A stretch of DNA of 45,046 nucleotides, taken from the NCBI RefSeq assembly GCF_009996735.1, contig NZ_JAACYI010000027.1, forward strand, positions 1-45,046, in the 5' to 3' direction. Below the pieces are notes generated by a model, which saw nothing but the letters and a program-made list of their open reading frames with translations, was not told the DNA's origin and ran no database searches. Within the stretch, counting starts at the first letter, position 1; each line of letters starts with the position of its first letter. Source of the stretch: Cellulomonas sp. APG4. GTDB lineage: Bacteria > Actinomycetota > Actinomycetes > Actinomycetales > Cellulomonadaceae. Shown here piece by piece: positions 6,722 through 15,325 of the stretch. The position numbers and the translations under genes are program-made.

Positions 6722-9299
6722 CCTCGTTCAGCTGCGGGTCGAGCACACCGTCGAGCCACTCGGTGTCGACGTCCCTCAGCCACGTCTGTCGTGGGTTGTT
6801 CGCTCTGCGCTACGGGGTGATGTTCAACGCTCCGCGCGGGTCCGGCTGCGGCGGGGCGGGGTGGTGGTGTGGGACAGCGGCGCGCTGACGAATCCAGACG
6901 TGCGGCACGTCGATGTCGACGGCGCGCTGCTCCAGCCCGACGTTCGCTACGAGTGGAGCGTCGACGTGCGCACGGCTGAGGGCTCGGCGTCGGCATCGTC
7001 GTGGTTCCACCGCGGGTTGACCCATGATGATCAGTGGCACGGCGCGCAGTGGATCGCCGGATGGTCGGACGGAGCGCTCCTCGGCAGTCAACGCCCAGCC
7101 CCGGTGCTCCTGGGACGTCTGAACCTCACCCACGCACCGGAGGACGACGCGGCACGCCTCTACGTCGCGGCTGGCGGCCACACAGCGGTACGGATCAACG
7201 GCAAGGACGCCGACCTTGGTGCCGTGGTCCCAGGCTTCACCGACTATGACGTCCGCGTCCAGTACGTCGCTGCCCACGTCGGCCGGCTGCTGCGCAGGGG
7301 CGACAACATCGTCAGCCTCGAGCTGGGGCGCGGGTTCTATGGACCGCTGGCCCGGAGCACGTGGGACTGGCACATCGCGCCGTGGCACGGGGAACCGACG
7401 GCTCGATGCATGCTGGTCGTCGACACGACACACGGTCCTACCCGCCTTGTCACTGACGACAGCTGGGAGGTCGTCGATGGCGGGACGCTACGCGACGATC
7501 CGTTTGCCGGCGAAGACTACGACGCTGCAGCGGATCGCACGCTTTGGCCGGAAAGCAGCGAGCGGCCGGAGCGACGGCGACCGGCCGTCGTCGTGGCAGG
7601 CCCGCGTGGACGCCTGGAGCACCAGCGGCAGCAACCGCAACGGGTCATCGACCGCATTCCACCTGACCGTATCGAGCGCACCGCTCCAGACGTCCTGCTC
7701 GCACACTATCCGCGCCTCGTCTCGGGGTGGGTTGAGGTGGCGCCACCTGGTGACCAGCCTTCCCGACTGAGGCTCGACTACGGTGAAAGGCTCACAGCAG
7801 CGAGGACGCCCGACAACCTCGACACACACGGCTACTTCGATGGTCGGTTCCAGGTGGACGAGGTTGCGTTCCCGGCGGTGGCCGCTGACAACGTGCGAGA
7901 CTGGCATCCGAGGTTCGGTTACCGGGGCTTCAGCTGGGTTCAGGTGACGGGGTGGCCGGAGGAGCGGGGTGCGGGTCTGCCCGCTCCAGAGAAGCTCAGC
8001 GCCCTAGTCGTCCACAACGACGTGGCATCCCGGGCAGAGTTCACCTGCTCCGAGCCATCACTCGTCGAGCTGCACGCACTTGTGCGCCGGACAATCCTCG
8101 TGAATCTCCACGACCTACCGACCGATACGCCGACGTACGAGAAGAACGGGTGGACCGGCGACGGCATGCTGGGCGCCGAGATGATGCTCCGGAACTTCGA
8201 CACCCAGCAGCTGCTGGCGAAGTGGCTCGATGACATCGCCGACACGACGCGCCACACCGGCCTGCCCGCTGTCATCGCGCCGCACGGCGGCTGGCGCGCG
8301 GACTGGACGCCGACGCCGACGTGGAACGCCGCGTTCCCGCTGCTTGCATGGTGGCTGCGGGTGTACGGCGGTGACGACCGCCCGATGTTGCGCCACTACG
8401 ACGCGTTGCTCCGGCACGCGCGGCTGGAGCATGACCGCACAGATGGTGGCATTGCGACGACGACGCTCGGTGACTGGGTCAGCCCCGAGGCGGACCCCGG
8501 CGGCGGCAACCCCCCGGAGGATCTGCGTGTCGCGGCGACAGCGTACGTGTACCGCATCCTGAGGACGGTCATGCGGATCGCCCTCGTCCTTGGCCGGCGA
8601 GACGATGCCCGAGAGCTCTCAGGGCGCGCCCGCGACGTCCGTGACGCGTTCAGGCGCACCTTCGTGAGTGCTACGGGCGCGGTGCGCGGCGCCGACGAAG
8701 AGACCTTCCGCCAGACGCACCAGGTTCTCGCACTCAGGTTCGGTCTCGTACCCCGCAGCCTCCAGGCACGCACCGCCGCCGGCCTCGCTGCGGACGTACG
8801 CGCCCGGGGCGACCACCTCAACACCGGCGCGCTCGGAACGAAGTACCTCCTGCCGGTCCTGAGTCGGCACGGCTACGCGCGCGAGGCTCTGTCCGTCGCG
8901 GTCAATCCCACGTATCCCGGGTGGGGCCACTGGCTGCAGCATGGTGCGACGACGCTCTGGGAGCACTGGGCGCCTGAGTCACGATCACGTGGACACTACT
9001 TCCTGGGTACGGTCGACGACTGGCTCTTTGAGGACGTCGCCGGCATCCGCCCCGCCTCGCCGGGATGGCGCACCTTCGACGTGGCGCCCACCCTCACGCA
9101 CCTTCTCGACCATGCCGCCGCTCGGCTGCAGACACCACTCGGTGATGCGGCAGTGTCCTGGTATCACGAGGACCGCCGGGTGGTCCTCGAGGTGGAGGTG
9201 CCAGTAGGGGCCGTCGCTCGGCTCCGAGTGCCCGGAGCCGATGGACGCAGGCTCGGCCCGGGACGCCACCGACTGGAGCTGGCAGGACCGTCCGGATGA
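6714..9299 (+). CDS. Alpha-L-rhamnosidase, glycoside hydrolase family 78
   Basis: This enzyme of about 861 residues should cleave terminal alpha-L-rhamnose. The N terminus has the family pattern LRVEHTVEPLGVDVPQPRLSW. It is followed by beta-sandwich domains (Bac_rhamnosid_N type), a catalytic (alpha/alpha)6 barrel with DTPTYEKNGWTGDG supplying the general acid region, GDWVSPEADPGGG, and the probable base glutamate in TTLWEHW, then a C-terminal beta domain. It has no signal peptide, so it is probably cytoplasmic. The start is uncertain. TTG at 6714 (overlap of eight bases) fits the conserved N terminus best; GTG at 6690 and ATG at 6660 are alternatives with longer overlaps. It is the last gene of the mannosidase operon and is followed by a strong terminator. 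Confidence 0.9.
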   Translation: MPDLVQLRVEHTVEPLGVDVPQPRLSWVVRSALRGDVQRSARVRLRRGGVVVWDSGALTNPDVRHVDVDGALLQPDVRYEWSVDVRTAEGSASASSWFHRGLTHDDQWHGAQWIAGWSDGALLGSQRPAPVLLGRLNLTHAPEDDAARLYVAAGGHTAVRINGKDADLGAVVPGFTDYDVRVQYVAAHVGRLLRRGDNIVSLELGRGFYGPLARSTWDWHIAPWHGEPTARCMLVVDTTHGPTRLVTDDSWEVVDGGTLRDDPFAGEDYDAAADRTLWPESSERPERRRPAVVVAGPRGRLEHQRQQPQRVIDRIPPDRIERTAPDVLLAHYPRLVSGWVEVAPPGDQPSRLRLDYGERLTAARTPDNLDTHGYFDGRFQVDEVAFPAVAADNVRDWHPRFGYRGFSWVQVTGWPEERGAGLPAPEKLSALVVHNDVASRAEFTCSEPSLVELHALVRRTILVNLHDLPTDTPTYEKNGWTGDGMLGAEMMLRNFDTQQLLAKWLDDIADTTRHTGLPAVIAPHGGWRADWTPTPTWNAAFPLLAWWLRVYGGDDRPMLRHYDALLRHARLEHDRTDGGIATTTLGDWVSPEADPGGGNPPEDLRVAATAYVYRILRTVMRIALVLGRRDDARELSGRARDVRDAFRRTFVSATGAVRGADEETFRQTHQVLALRFGLVPRSLQARTAAGLAADVRARGDHLNTGALGTKYLLPVLSRHGYAREALSVAVNPTYPGWGHWLQHGATTLWEHWAPESRSRGHYFLGTVDDWLFEDVAGIRPASPGWRTFDVAPTLTHLLDHAAARLQTPLGDAAVSWYHEDRRVVLEVEVPVGAVARLRVPGADGRRLGPGRHRLELAGPSG

Positions 9300-9304
9300 C
9301 GATC

Positions 9305-9338
9305 GCACCGGCATTCCGCCGTAGCGGAACGCCGGTGC
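9305..9338. terminator. Bidirectional hairpin terminator
   Basis: A 15-base stem, GCACCGGCATTCCGC with GCGGAACGCCGGTGC around a CGTA loop, lies between the converging rhamnosidase and binding-protein genes. One position (9313/9330) is an A-C mismatch in the rightward transcript but a G-U pair in the leftward one, so the hairpin is slightly better for the ABC operon. There is no strong U-tract, which is common in high-GC actinobacteria. Confidence 0.8.
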
Positions 9339-9359
9339 GTTGACGCCGGTGGGATCGTG

Positions 9360-10655
9360 TCAGCTGGCGATTGCGTCGTCGAGGCGCTGGAGCACCTCCG
9401 CCGGGGTGACGTCCCGGTTGAAGAGCTCCTGCATCGCGATCAGGTACTCCTCCTTGACCTGGGTGTTGGGCCACGTCTGGTCGGGGTACACCGCGGCGCG
9501 TCCTCTCTCCAGGGCGTCGATCAGCGGCTGGTTGATCTCGTCGGCCTCATAGTCCGGCGCGGGGAGTGCCGGCGAGCTGTCCGACGCCGTGGCGAACAGG
9601 GCCTGCCCCTCGGGCGATGCGACAAAGGCGAGGAACGCCTTCGCTGCCTCGGGGTTCTCCGCCTTCGCGTTCATAGCGAAGTTGATACCGGGAGCGACGG
9701 GGACGTAGGTGTCGTCCGGGTTCTCCGTTGCCGGGAACGGCGCCAGGGAGAAGGTGGTTCCGTCGGCTGCGTACTGGCGGGCCGCTGAGACCGCCTGGGA
9801 GACGTGCACTGCTCCGAGGGCCGCCCCCTCGCCCACCATCGTCATCTGCGCGTCGTACGCCGTGCCGTTCGCTCCCTCGTTGAAGCAACCGGCGTCGTCC
9901 ATCTCAACGACCTTCTCCAGAGCCTCCATCCACCCGGAATCCGTGAAGGACGCCGTGCCCTCGGTCTGGTCTTCCGTGAAGGACGGATTGGGGCCGTAGA
10001 CCAGGGTGCCCGTGAGCGCGTACGGCAGCAGCTGCGCCGTCCACGCGTCCTTCGTTCCCAGCGCATAGGCCACCTTGCCGTGTTCCTGAGCAGTTGCGCA
10101 GAGCTGGAGGACCTCCGACCACGTGGTGGGGGCGGTGGCACCAACCTCGTCCATGGCAGCATCGTTGTAGATGGCGCCGATGCCGCCGATCGTGGCGGGC
10201 AGTGAGTACAGGTCACCTTCGTGTCCTGCGAGGGCGACGAGGTTCTCCGGGATGTCGCTTGCCCACGGTTCATCGCTGAGGTCGGCCACCAGGCCGTCCG
10301 CCGCGACGGCCCCGATCGCCATCGCATCGCCTGCACCTGGCCACACCTTGAAGATGTCGGGTGCTGTCCCGCCGGAGAGCTGGGTGCGGAGCTGCTGGAT
10401 GTATGCGGCGTCCTGCTCGATGAACACGGGCTCGACCGTGTACTCCGGGTGCGCCTCCTCGAAGGCAGCGAGGAGCGGCTCAGCGGCTACCTGCTGGCCG
10501 CTCGCGAATGTCAGCACAGAGCTGGCGTCACCAGTGCTGGTGCCGCTGCCGGTGGGGTCTGCTGCCTCCGTCGAACAGGCACTGAGTGCCAGCGTGAGGA
10601 TTCCTAGTACGGCGCATGCACCGGCGGCGCCTGTGGGCTTAGAAGTACGGTTCAC
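9360..10655 (-). CDS. Sugar ABC transporter substrate-binding lipoprotein
   Basis: This 431-residue family 1 extracellular solute-binding protein belongs to the CUT1 class for oligosaccharides. A lipoprotein signal peptide ends in LTLALSACS with Cys as the lipidated residue. A Thr/Ser/Gly linker follows, then the binding domain (LTFASGQQVAAEPLLAAFEEA onward, and a typical KAFLAFVASPEGQALF segment near the end). It should capture the glycan on the cell surface and pass it to the two permeases upstream. The GTG start follows GGGAG at six bases. Here the binding protein is the last gene of its operon, 77 bases after the second permease, whereas in most CUT1 operons it comes first. Substrate cannot be read from the sequence. 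The neighbouring enzymes suggest a mannosyl or rhamnosyl oligosaccharide. Confidence 0.92.
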   Translation of the reverse strand: MNRTSKPTGAAGACAVLGILTLALSACSTEAADPTGSGTSTGDASSVLTFASGQQVAAEPLLAAFEEAHPEYTVEPVFIEQDAAYIQQLRTQLSGGTAPDIFKVWPGAGDAMAIGAVAADGLVADLSDEPWASDIPENLVALAGHEGDLYSLPATIGGIGAIYNDAAMDEVGATAPTTWSEVLQLCATAQEHGKVAYALGTKDAWTAQLLPYALTGTLVYGPNPSFTEDQTEGTASFTDSGWMEALEKVVEMDDAGCFNEGANGTAYDAQMTMVGEGAALGAVHVSQAVSAARQYAADGTTFSLAPFPATENPDDTYVPVAPGINFAMNAKAENPEAAKAFLAFVASPEGQALFATASDSSPALPAPDYEADEINQPLIDALERGRAAVYPDQTWPNTQVKEEYLIAMQELFNRDVTPAEVLQRLDDAIAS

Positions 10656-10732
10656 TGCTGTCTCCCTATGAGTGTCGCGTCATTGCAAACTGGGAACACC
10701 AGCCCCTGTGGGCACGGTGGTCGTGCGGCCTC

Positions 10733-11554
10733 TCAGCCCTTCAAGCCCCCCGCGAACCCGCGGATGATGTACTTCTGTAGGAGGAAGTACAGGATCAGCA
10801 CCGGCAGAATCGTGATCAGCAGCGCGGCGAAGACGAGAGGCCATTGGGCCACGTACTGACCGACGAAGTTGTAGATGGCGACCGGAGCGGTCGTCTGGCC
10901 ACTGCCGGAGAGGTACAGCAGAGGCGTGAAGAACTCGTTCCACACGGACACGGAGTTGAGGACGACGATGGTGCCGGTCACGGCGCGCAGGAGTGGGAAC
11001 ACCACGCTGACGAAAGTCCGCACCGGTCCGCAGCCGTCGAGCACAGCGGCTTCCTCATACTCCACCGGCAGCTCCCGCAGGAAGGTGGTGTAGAGAAAGA
11101 TCGAGAACGGCAGCTGACCGCCGATGTTGATGAGGACGACGGCCCACAGCGTTCCGAGCAGGCCGGCGTCTCGCATGGTCACGTAGAGCGGAAGCAGTCC
11201 GAGCTGGGATGGGATCAGGAGTCCGGCAAGGAAGAAGAAGAACGTCCCGCGGGACCAGCGGCGCGTGCTGCGCGCAAGGGGGTATGACGCCATCGCAGCG
11301 ATGACGACCACCCCGACGACACTGAGCACCGCGACGACGGCGCTGTTGACGAGCGCCCCGCCTAGTGCGCCCTGTGACCATGCCTGGACGAAGTTGTCGG
11401 TGCTCAGGGGCCAGGAGATGGTGAGAGCGTCGGCCGGTCGACCCTGCGGGGTGAACGCGACGTTGGTGAGTGCCAGGAGTGGCACGAGGAACACGAGGGC
11501 GACGAGGATGACGCCCGCCTCACGGAGGCCGGTCCGAACGGTGTAGCGATGCAT
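10733..11554 (-). CDS. Sugar ABC transporter permease (MalG/CUT1 type)
   Basis: The 273-residue inner-membrane protein has six predicted transmembrane segments, the first at VILVALVFLVPLLALTNVAF. It carries the cytoplasmic EAA loop (EYEEAAVLDGCGPVRTFVSVV) that docks on the ATPase, and the MalG-type C terminus ending QKYIIRGFAGGLKG. The ATG overlaps the preceding permease stop as TGATG, so translation is coupled. A longer open frame reaching 12064 is an artefact of the high-GC frame. No ATPase gene is in this cluster. CUT1 systems of actinobacteria commonly share one ATPase (MsiK) encoded elsewhere. Confidence 0.92.
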   Translation of the reverse strand: MHRYTVRTGLREAGVILVALVFLVPLLALTNVAFTPQGRPADALTISWPLSTDNFVQAWSQGALGGALVNSAVVAVLSVVGVVVIAAMASYPLARSTRRWSRGTFFFFLAGLLIPSQLGLLPLYVTMRDAGLLGTLWAVVLINIGGQLPFSIFLYTTFLRELPVEYEEAAVLDGCGPVRTFVSVVFPLLRAVTGTIVVLNSVSVWNEFFTPLLYLSGSGQTTAPVAIYNFVGQYVAQWPLVFAALLITILPVLILYFLLQKYIIRGFAGGLKG

Positions 11555-12561
11555 CAGGTCACCTTCCGGGCGGTCATCCGGTACTGGATCGAGGCGATGA
11601 CCGCGATCAGGATCGTCATGACCACGGCCAGAGCGATCGACACGGGATACTCGCCTGAGCTGAAGGCCCCCTTGTAGATGGTGGTGGAGATCGTCTCGGT
11701 AGCGATGCCCGGTCCTCCCCCGGTCATGGCCATGACCTGGTCGAACTGCTTCAGACCGCCGATCAGCGACAACATGACGTTGATGACGATCGAGCCGTTG
11801 ATGAGCGGGAGTGTCACGCTTACGAACCGGCGCCATGGACCCGCGCCGTCCATCGCGGCTGCCTCGTTGATCTCCTCCGGTATTGCTTGGAGGCCGGCTA
11901 GGAAGATGACCATGGAATACCCGGTGAACTGCCAGATGATCGCGGCACACACCGCCCACAGCGCCGTCGATGGGTTCCCGAGCCAGTCCTGCCGCCACGA
12001 CTCCAGCCCGACTGTGCTCAGGAGTGTGTTCAGGGGTCCGGTAGGAGCCAGGAGGAAGCTCCATATGTACCCCGACACGAGTGGCGTGAGAACGACGGGC
12101 GCGAAGAAGAGCACCCGGAGCACGGAGCGCGACTTCAGCGCGCCGTTGAGGGCGACGGCGAGGCCCAGGCCCAGTGCGTTCTGCACCACGGTGACGACGA
12201 AGGCGAGAAGAACGGTGTTCTTGAGTGCGGACAGGGCACGACGGTCATCGAAGACCTCGGCGAAGTTCTCGAAGCCGACGAGCTGCCAGTCGCCGGACAA
12301 GCCGTTCCAGTCGGTGAAGGCGTAGAAGCCACCGCGCAGGCTGGGCCAGACCACCACGAACACGTACATCGCGACGGCGGGAACGAGGAACCACCACGGC
12401 GCGCGCAGGGGGGACCGCCGGCGCTGGCTTCCGGGTGCGCGGCCATCAGTGGGGGACTCGTCAGTCCTGTGCACCGTTTCGATCTCGCTGCGGCGCCGCG
12501 GCACGGTGGCGATCGTGCGCCCGAGATCTGGGTCCCCGCGCTGTTGCCTCTGGTCTGTCAC
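11554..12561 (-). CDS. Sugar ABC transporter permease (MalF/CUT1 type)
   Basis: This 335-residue permease starts with a hydrophilic tail of about 55 residues, followed by six predicted membrane segments (first WWFLVPAVAMYVFVVVWPSL). The EAA loop reads INEAAAMDGAGPWRRFVSV. It pairs with the following permease to form the channel. I chose the GTG at 12561 because GAGGA lies four bases upstream. An in-frame ATG at 12594 lacks a ribosome site. It is the first gene of the leftward operon. Its promoter overlaps the proposed ROK operator at 12630-12650. Confidence 0.9.
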   Translation of the reverse strand: MTDQRQQRGDPDLGRTIATVPRRRSEIETVHRTDESPTDGRAPGSQRRRSPLRAPWWFLVPAVAMYVFVVVWPSLRGGFYAFTDWNGLSGDWQLVGFENFAEVFDDRRALSALKNTVLLAFVVTVVQNALGLGLAVALNGALKSRSVLRVLFFAPVVLTPLVSGYIWSFLLAPTGPLNTLLSTVGLESWRQDWLGNPSTALWAVCAAIIWQFTGYSMVIFLAGLQAIPEEINEAAAMDGAGPWRRFVSVTLPLINGSIVINVMLSLIGGLKQFDQVMAMTGGGPGIATETISTTIYKGAFSSGEYPVSIALAVVMTILIAVIASIQYRMTARKVT

Positions 12562-12612
12562 GACATCCTCGTCCCTGTGTGACCTGCATCCCACTCCGTA
12601 CCGCTGGACGGG

Positions 12613-12654
12613 ACGCTAGTCGACGCGCGGACTAAATACAACTAATTAAGTAAG
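12613..12654 (-). promoter_or_regulatory. ABC operon promoter overlapping ROK-like operator
   Basis: On the minus strand, TTGTAT (12641-12636) and TAGCGT (12618-12613) form a -35/-10 pair with a 17-base spacer, upstream of the first permease. The -35 lies in an AT-rich block, ACTAAATACAACTAATTAAG (12631-12650). The eight bases GACTAAAT (12630-12637) occur in the opposite orientation at the mannosidase/ROK promoter (3229-3236), and a TTAAG end is also shared. This suggests that the same ROK repressor binds both places. The same block lies upstream of the rightward nucleoside-hydrolase-like gene. Confidence 0.6.
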
Positions 12655-12687
12655 ATCGATCCGTTGTCCACTCACCGAGGAGTCCAC

Positions 12688-13578
12688 GTGCAGTCCACCC
12701 CGCTCCGCAGTCGCCTTCTGCTCTCCACAGACGCGAAGAACGAGGCGGACGACCAGTTCGCCATCGCGCACGCCTTGCTGTCGCCGACCCTTGACCTGCG
12801 CGGCGTCCTCCCGGCACACTTCGGCACGCGAGTGCCGGACTCCCGCGCGCAGTCGCGCGCTGAGGTGGACCTTCTGCTCGCGCTCGCGGGCCGAACCGAC
12901 GTCACCGTCGCGGACGGAGCGGACGGCCCACTTGGGGACCGCACCACGGCACGTCCGAGCGAAGCGTCGCAGCTCATCGTCAGCGAAGCGCTGGCTGAGG
13001 ACGAGGCGCCGCTGTTCGTCGTCGCTCTCGGCCCGCTCACGGACGTCGCTTCCGCCATCTTGAGCGAGCCGGGCGTCGCCGCGTCAGGAGCCACCGTCGT
13101 CTGGATCGGCGGTCCGCCGTACGACGACGTGGAGCCGGTCTACTGGCCGGAGTACAACCTGTCGAACGACATCGCCGCAGCGAACGTCGTCTTCAGCTCC
13201 GGGCTGGAGATCTGGCAGGTGCCGATGGACGTCTACACCCGCGTGGGCGTGAGCTACAGCGAGCTGGACCACCGCGTACGTCCCCACGGCCGACTGGGCG
13301 GGTACCTGGTGCGACAGCTGCACGAGTGGAACGCGCAGCACATGTCACGCGCGGTCGATCATCGCTCGTTGGGAGACCAACCCGGTATCGGCTTGGTGCT
13401 GAACCCGTTCGGGGCCGTCTGGCGGCGCCTCCCTGCGCCCTCGTTCAACGCTGATGGCTCAGCGACTCAAGGAGAGCCGTCGCGACGTGTGCGTGTGTGC
13501 AGAGAGCTCGACACTCGCTGGCTACTCGAGGACTTCTTCCACAAGATCGCCGACCACGCGCGAGACTCCGTCGGGTGA
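12688..13578 (+). CDS. Nucleoside-hydrolase-like N-glycosidase
   Basis: The 296-residue protein belongs to the inosine/uridine-preferring nucleoside hydrolase superfamily. These enzymes cut N-ribosidic bonds using a calcium ion held by an N-terminal aspartate cluster. Here that cluster reads STDAKNEADDQFAIAHAL: the first and the paired Asp are kept, but the middle Asp of the usual DTDxGxDD is Lys. The core strand VVWIGG and the ligand-binding EYNLSNDIAAANVVF are present. This variant subgroup is usually labelled only nucleoside hydrolase, and its substrate is uncertain. The GTG at 12688 follows GAGGAG at five bases; the TTG at 12664 does not. No signal peptide is seen. It is divergent from the sugar ABC operon and shares its AT-rich operator region, so it probably acts on a product of the same imported compound. 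Confidence 0.75.
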   Translation: MQSTPLRSRLLLSTDAKNEADDQFAIAHALLSPTLDLRGVLPAHFGTRVPDSRAQSRAEVDLLLALAGRTDVTVADGADGPLGDRTTARPSEASQLIVSEALAEDEAPLFVVALGPLTDVASAILSEPGVAASGATVVWIGGPPYDDVEPVYWPEYNLSNDIAAANVVFSSGLEIWQVPMDVYTRVGVSYSELDHRVRPHGRLGGYLVRQLHEWNAQHMSRAVDHRSLGDQPGIGLVLNPFGAVWRRLPAPSFNADGSATQGEPSRRVRVCRELDTRWLLEDFFHKIADHARDSVG

Positions 13579-13671
13579 GCCGAGCGCTAGACCGACGCGT
13601 GGGCTGGCCGGCGAGCTGATCACAGCCCCGACGCTGCCGGGCGGCGGCGGACGGCGACTCCGCGCCTCGGC

Positions 13672-14391
13672 TCAGGCCGCCCCGACGACGACGCGGGGAG
13701 TCCCGGCCCAGCGAGCCGGGTCGGTGACGTTGCGCCCGTCGGACAGCAACCGGATCCCAGGCAGGTCCACCGGCGACAGCTCGGCGTACTCGGGGTGGTC
13801 GGCCTGGACTACGGCGAGGTCGACCGGCTCCCCCAGGTGGTACGGCGTCCACCCGAAGCGGGCGAGCTCGTCATCCGCGTACATGGGGTCGTGCACGAGC
13901 ACCTGCGCGCCGCGCGCCTCGAGCGCCGCGACGGTCGCGAAGACGCCCGAGAAGGCCGTCTCCTTGACCTTGCCCCGGTACGACGCGCCGAGGACCACGG
14001 CCCGCAGGCCGGTGAGGTCCCCGAGCAGCTCGGCGGCGCGCTCCACGACGTGCTCGGGCATCGCCGCGTTGTGCTGGCGGGCCGTGCGGACGATCGAGGC
14101 GTCGGGGTCGGTGGACAGGTACAGGCGCGGGTAGACCGGGATGCAGTGCCCGCCCACCGCGATGCCCGGCCGGTGGATGTGTGAGTAGGGCTGGGAGTTG
14201 CAGGCCTCGATGACCTTGTACACGTCGATGCCCGCCTTCTCGGCGAAGAGCCCGAACTGGTTCGCGAGCCCGATGTTGACGTCGCGGTACGTCGTCTCGG
14301 CGAGCTTGGCCATCTCCGCGGCCTCCGCGCTGCCCATGTCCCACACGCCGTTGGGGCGGGCGAGGTCGGGACGCTCGTCGAAGGTCAGGAC
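13672..14391 (-). pseudogene. Nucleotide-sugar dehydrogenase, 5'-truncated
   Basis: This is the C-terminal half of a UDP-glucose/GDP-mannose dehydrogenase family protein, closest in pattern to UDP-N-acetylmannosamine (WecC-like) dehydrogenases. The central domain (SAEAAEMAKLAETTYRDVNI) and the active-site cysteine in GGHCIPVYP are present, followed by the UDP-binding C-terminal domain (GASYRGKVKETAFSG). The N-terminal NAD-binding Rossmann domain, about 190 residues, is missing. Coding begins at about 14391 (VLTFDERPDL), exactly where the IS3 element starts. In-frame internal starts exist (for example 14346), but a protein from them could not bind NAD. The loss is best explained by an IS-linked deletion. 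GC content returns to the high level of the rest of the chromosome here. Confidence 0.85.
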
Positions 14392-14422
14392 TGAGTCGCC
14401 CTGGCTTTGATGGAGGCTCGGG

Positions 14423-15325
14423 CTATGGGATTTCGACCAGGGTCTGGCCGCTCCCGTGGGTAGCGTAGAACGTGGTCTCGAACTCGGCGGGTGGGACGTC
14501 GCCGAGGTAGCCGTGCAGGCGCGCGGTGTTGTGCCAGTGGACCCAGCCGAGGGTCGCGAGCTCGACGTCCTCGACGCTCTTCCAGGGACCGGTGCGGGCC
14601 GGGCCGCGGATCAGCTCGGCCTTGTAGTAGCCGTTGACGGTCTCGGCCAGGGCGTTGTCATACGAATCGGCCACGGTCCCGATCGAGGGGCTCGCGCCGA
14701 TCTCGGCGAGGCGTTCGCCGTAGCGCAGTGACGTGAACTGACTGCCGGCATCGCTGTGACACCTCAAACCCTCGATCCTCGTGCCGCGGGACCAGCGGGC
14801 CATCTCGATGGCGTCCAGGACCATCTCGGTGCGCATGTGCGCTGCCACGCGCCAGCCGACGATCATCCGAGAGTAGGCGTCGGTGATGAAGCAGACGTAG
14901 GCCACCCCGGCCCACGTCGGGACATACGTCAGGTCGGTGACCCACAGCTGGTTCGGGGCGGTGGCTGTGAAGTCGCGTTCGACCAGGTCCGGGTGCCGGG
15001 CCGCGCCCGGGTCGGCCTTGGTGGTGCGGACCCGCTTGGTGCGCCGGGCACCCTCGATGCCCTCGGCCCGCATCAGCCGGGCGACCTGATCACGACCCAC
15101 GTCCCAGCCGGCCCGGACCGCGGCCTTCCAGAGCTTGCGCGCCCCGTAGACGCGGTAGTTCTCCTCCCACAACTGGCGCAGCACCGGGCGCAGGACGCCG
15201 TCGCGGACCTCCCGCGCCGAGGGCCGGCGGGCCTTGGCCGCGTAGTACGTGCTCGGCGCCACCTGCAGCACGCTGCAGATGGGCTCGACGCCGAGCTCGT
15301 CACGGTTCGCGTCGATGAACTCCAC
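14423..15325 (-). CDS. IS3-family transposase orfB
   Basis: The 300-residue protein has an HTH_21 segment followed by a full rve integrase core. The catalytic residues are Asp in VTDLTYVP, Asp in CHSDAGSQFTS and Glu in NALAETVNGYYKAEL, and the C-terminal WVHWHNTARLHGYLG motif typical of IS3 OrfB is intact. The GTG start shares one base with the orfA stop (TAGTG at 15325), so translation by coupling or frameshift is possible. No disruption is visible, so this copy could still be active. Confidence 0.9.
   Translation of the reverse strand: MEFIDANRDELGVEPICSVLQVAPSTYYAAKARRPSAREVRDGVLRPVLRQLWEENYRVYGARKLWKAAVRAGWDVGRDQVARLMRAEGIEGARRTKRVRTTKADPGAARHPDLVERDFTATAPNQLWVTDLTYVPTWAGVAYVCFITDAYSRMIVGWRVAAHMRTEMVLDAIEMARWSRGTRIEGLRCHSDAGSQFTSLRYGERLAEIGASPSIGTVADSYDNALAETVNGYYKAELIRGPARTGPWKSVEDVELATLGWVHWHNTARLHGYLGDVPPAEFETTFYATHGSGQTLVEIP

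Noticed and set aside
10733-12064. Extension of the MalG-type permease to 443 residues
   Set aside because: It would overlap the first permease out of frame. The ATG at 11554 with TGATG coupling and the usual length fits better.
12688-13578. DUF1593-type cellulose-binding protein instead of a nucleoside hydrolase
   Set aside because: The paired Asp cluster, VVWIGG strand and EYNLSND segment fit the nucleoside hydrolase superfamily better.
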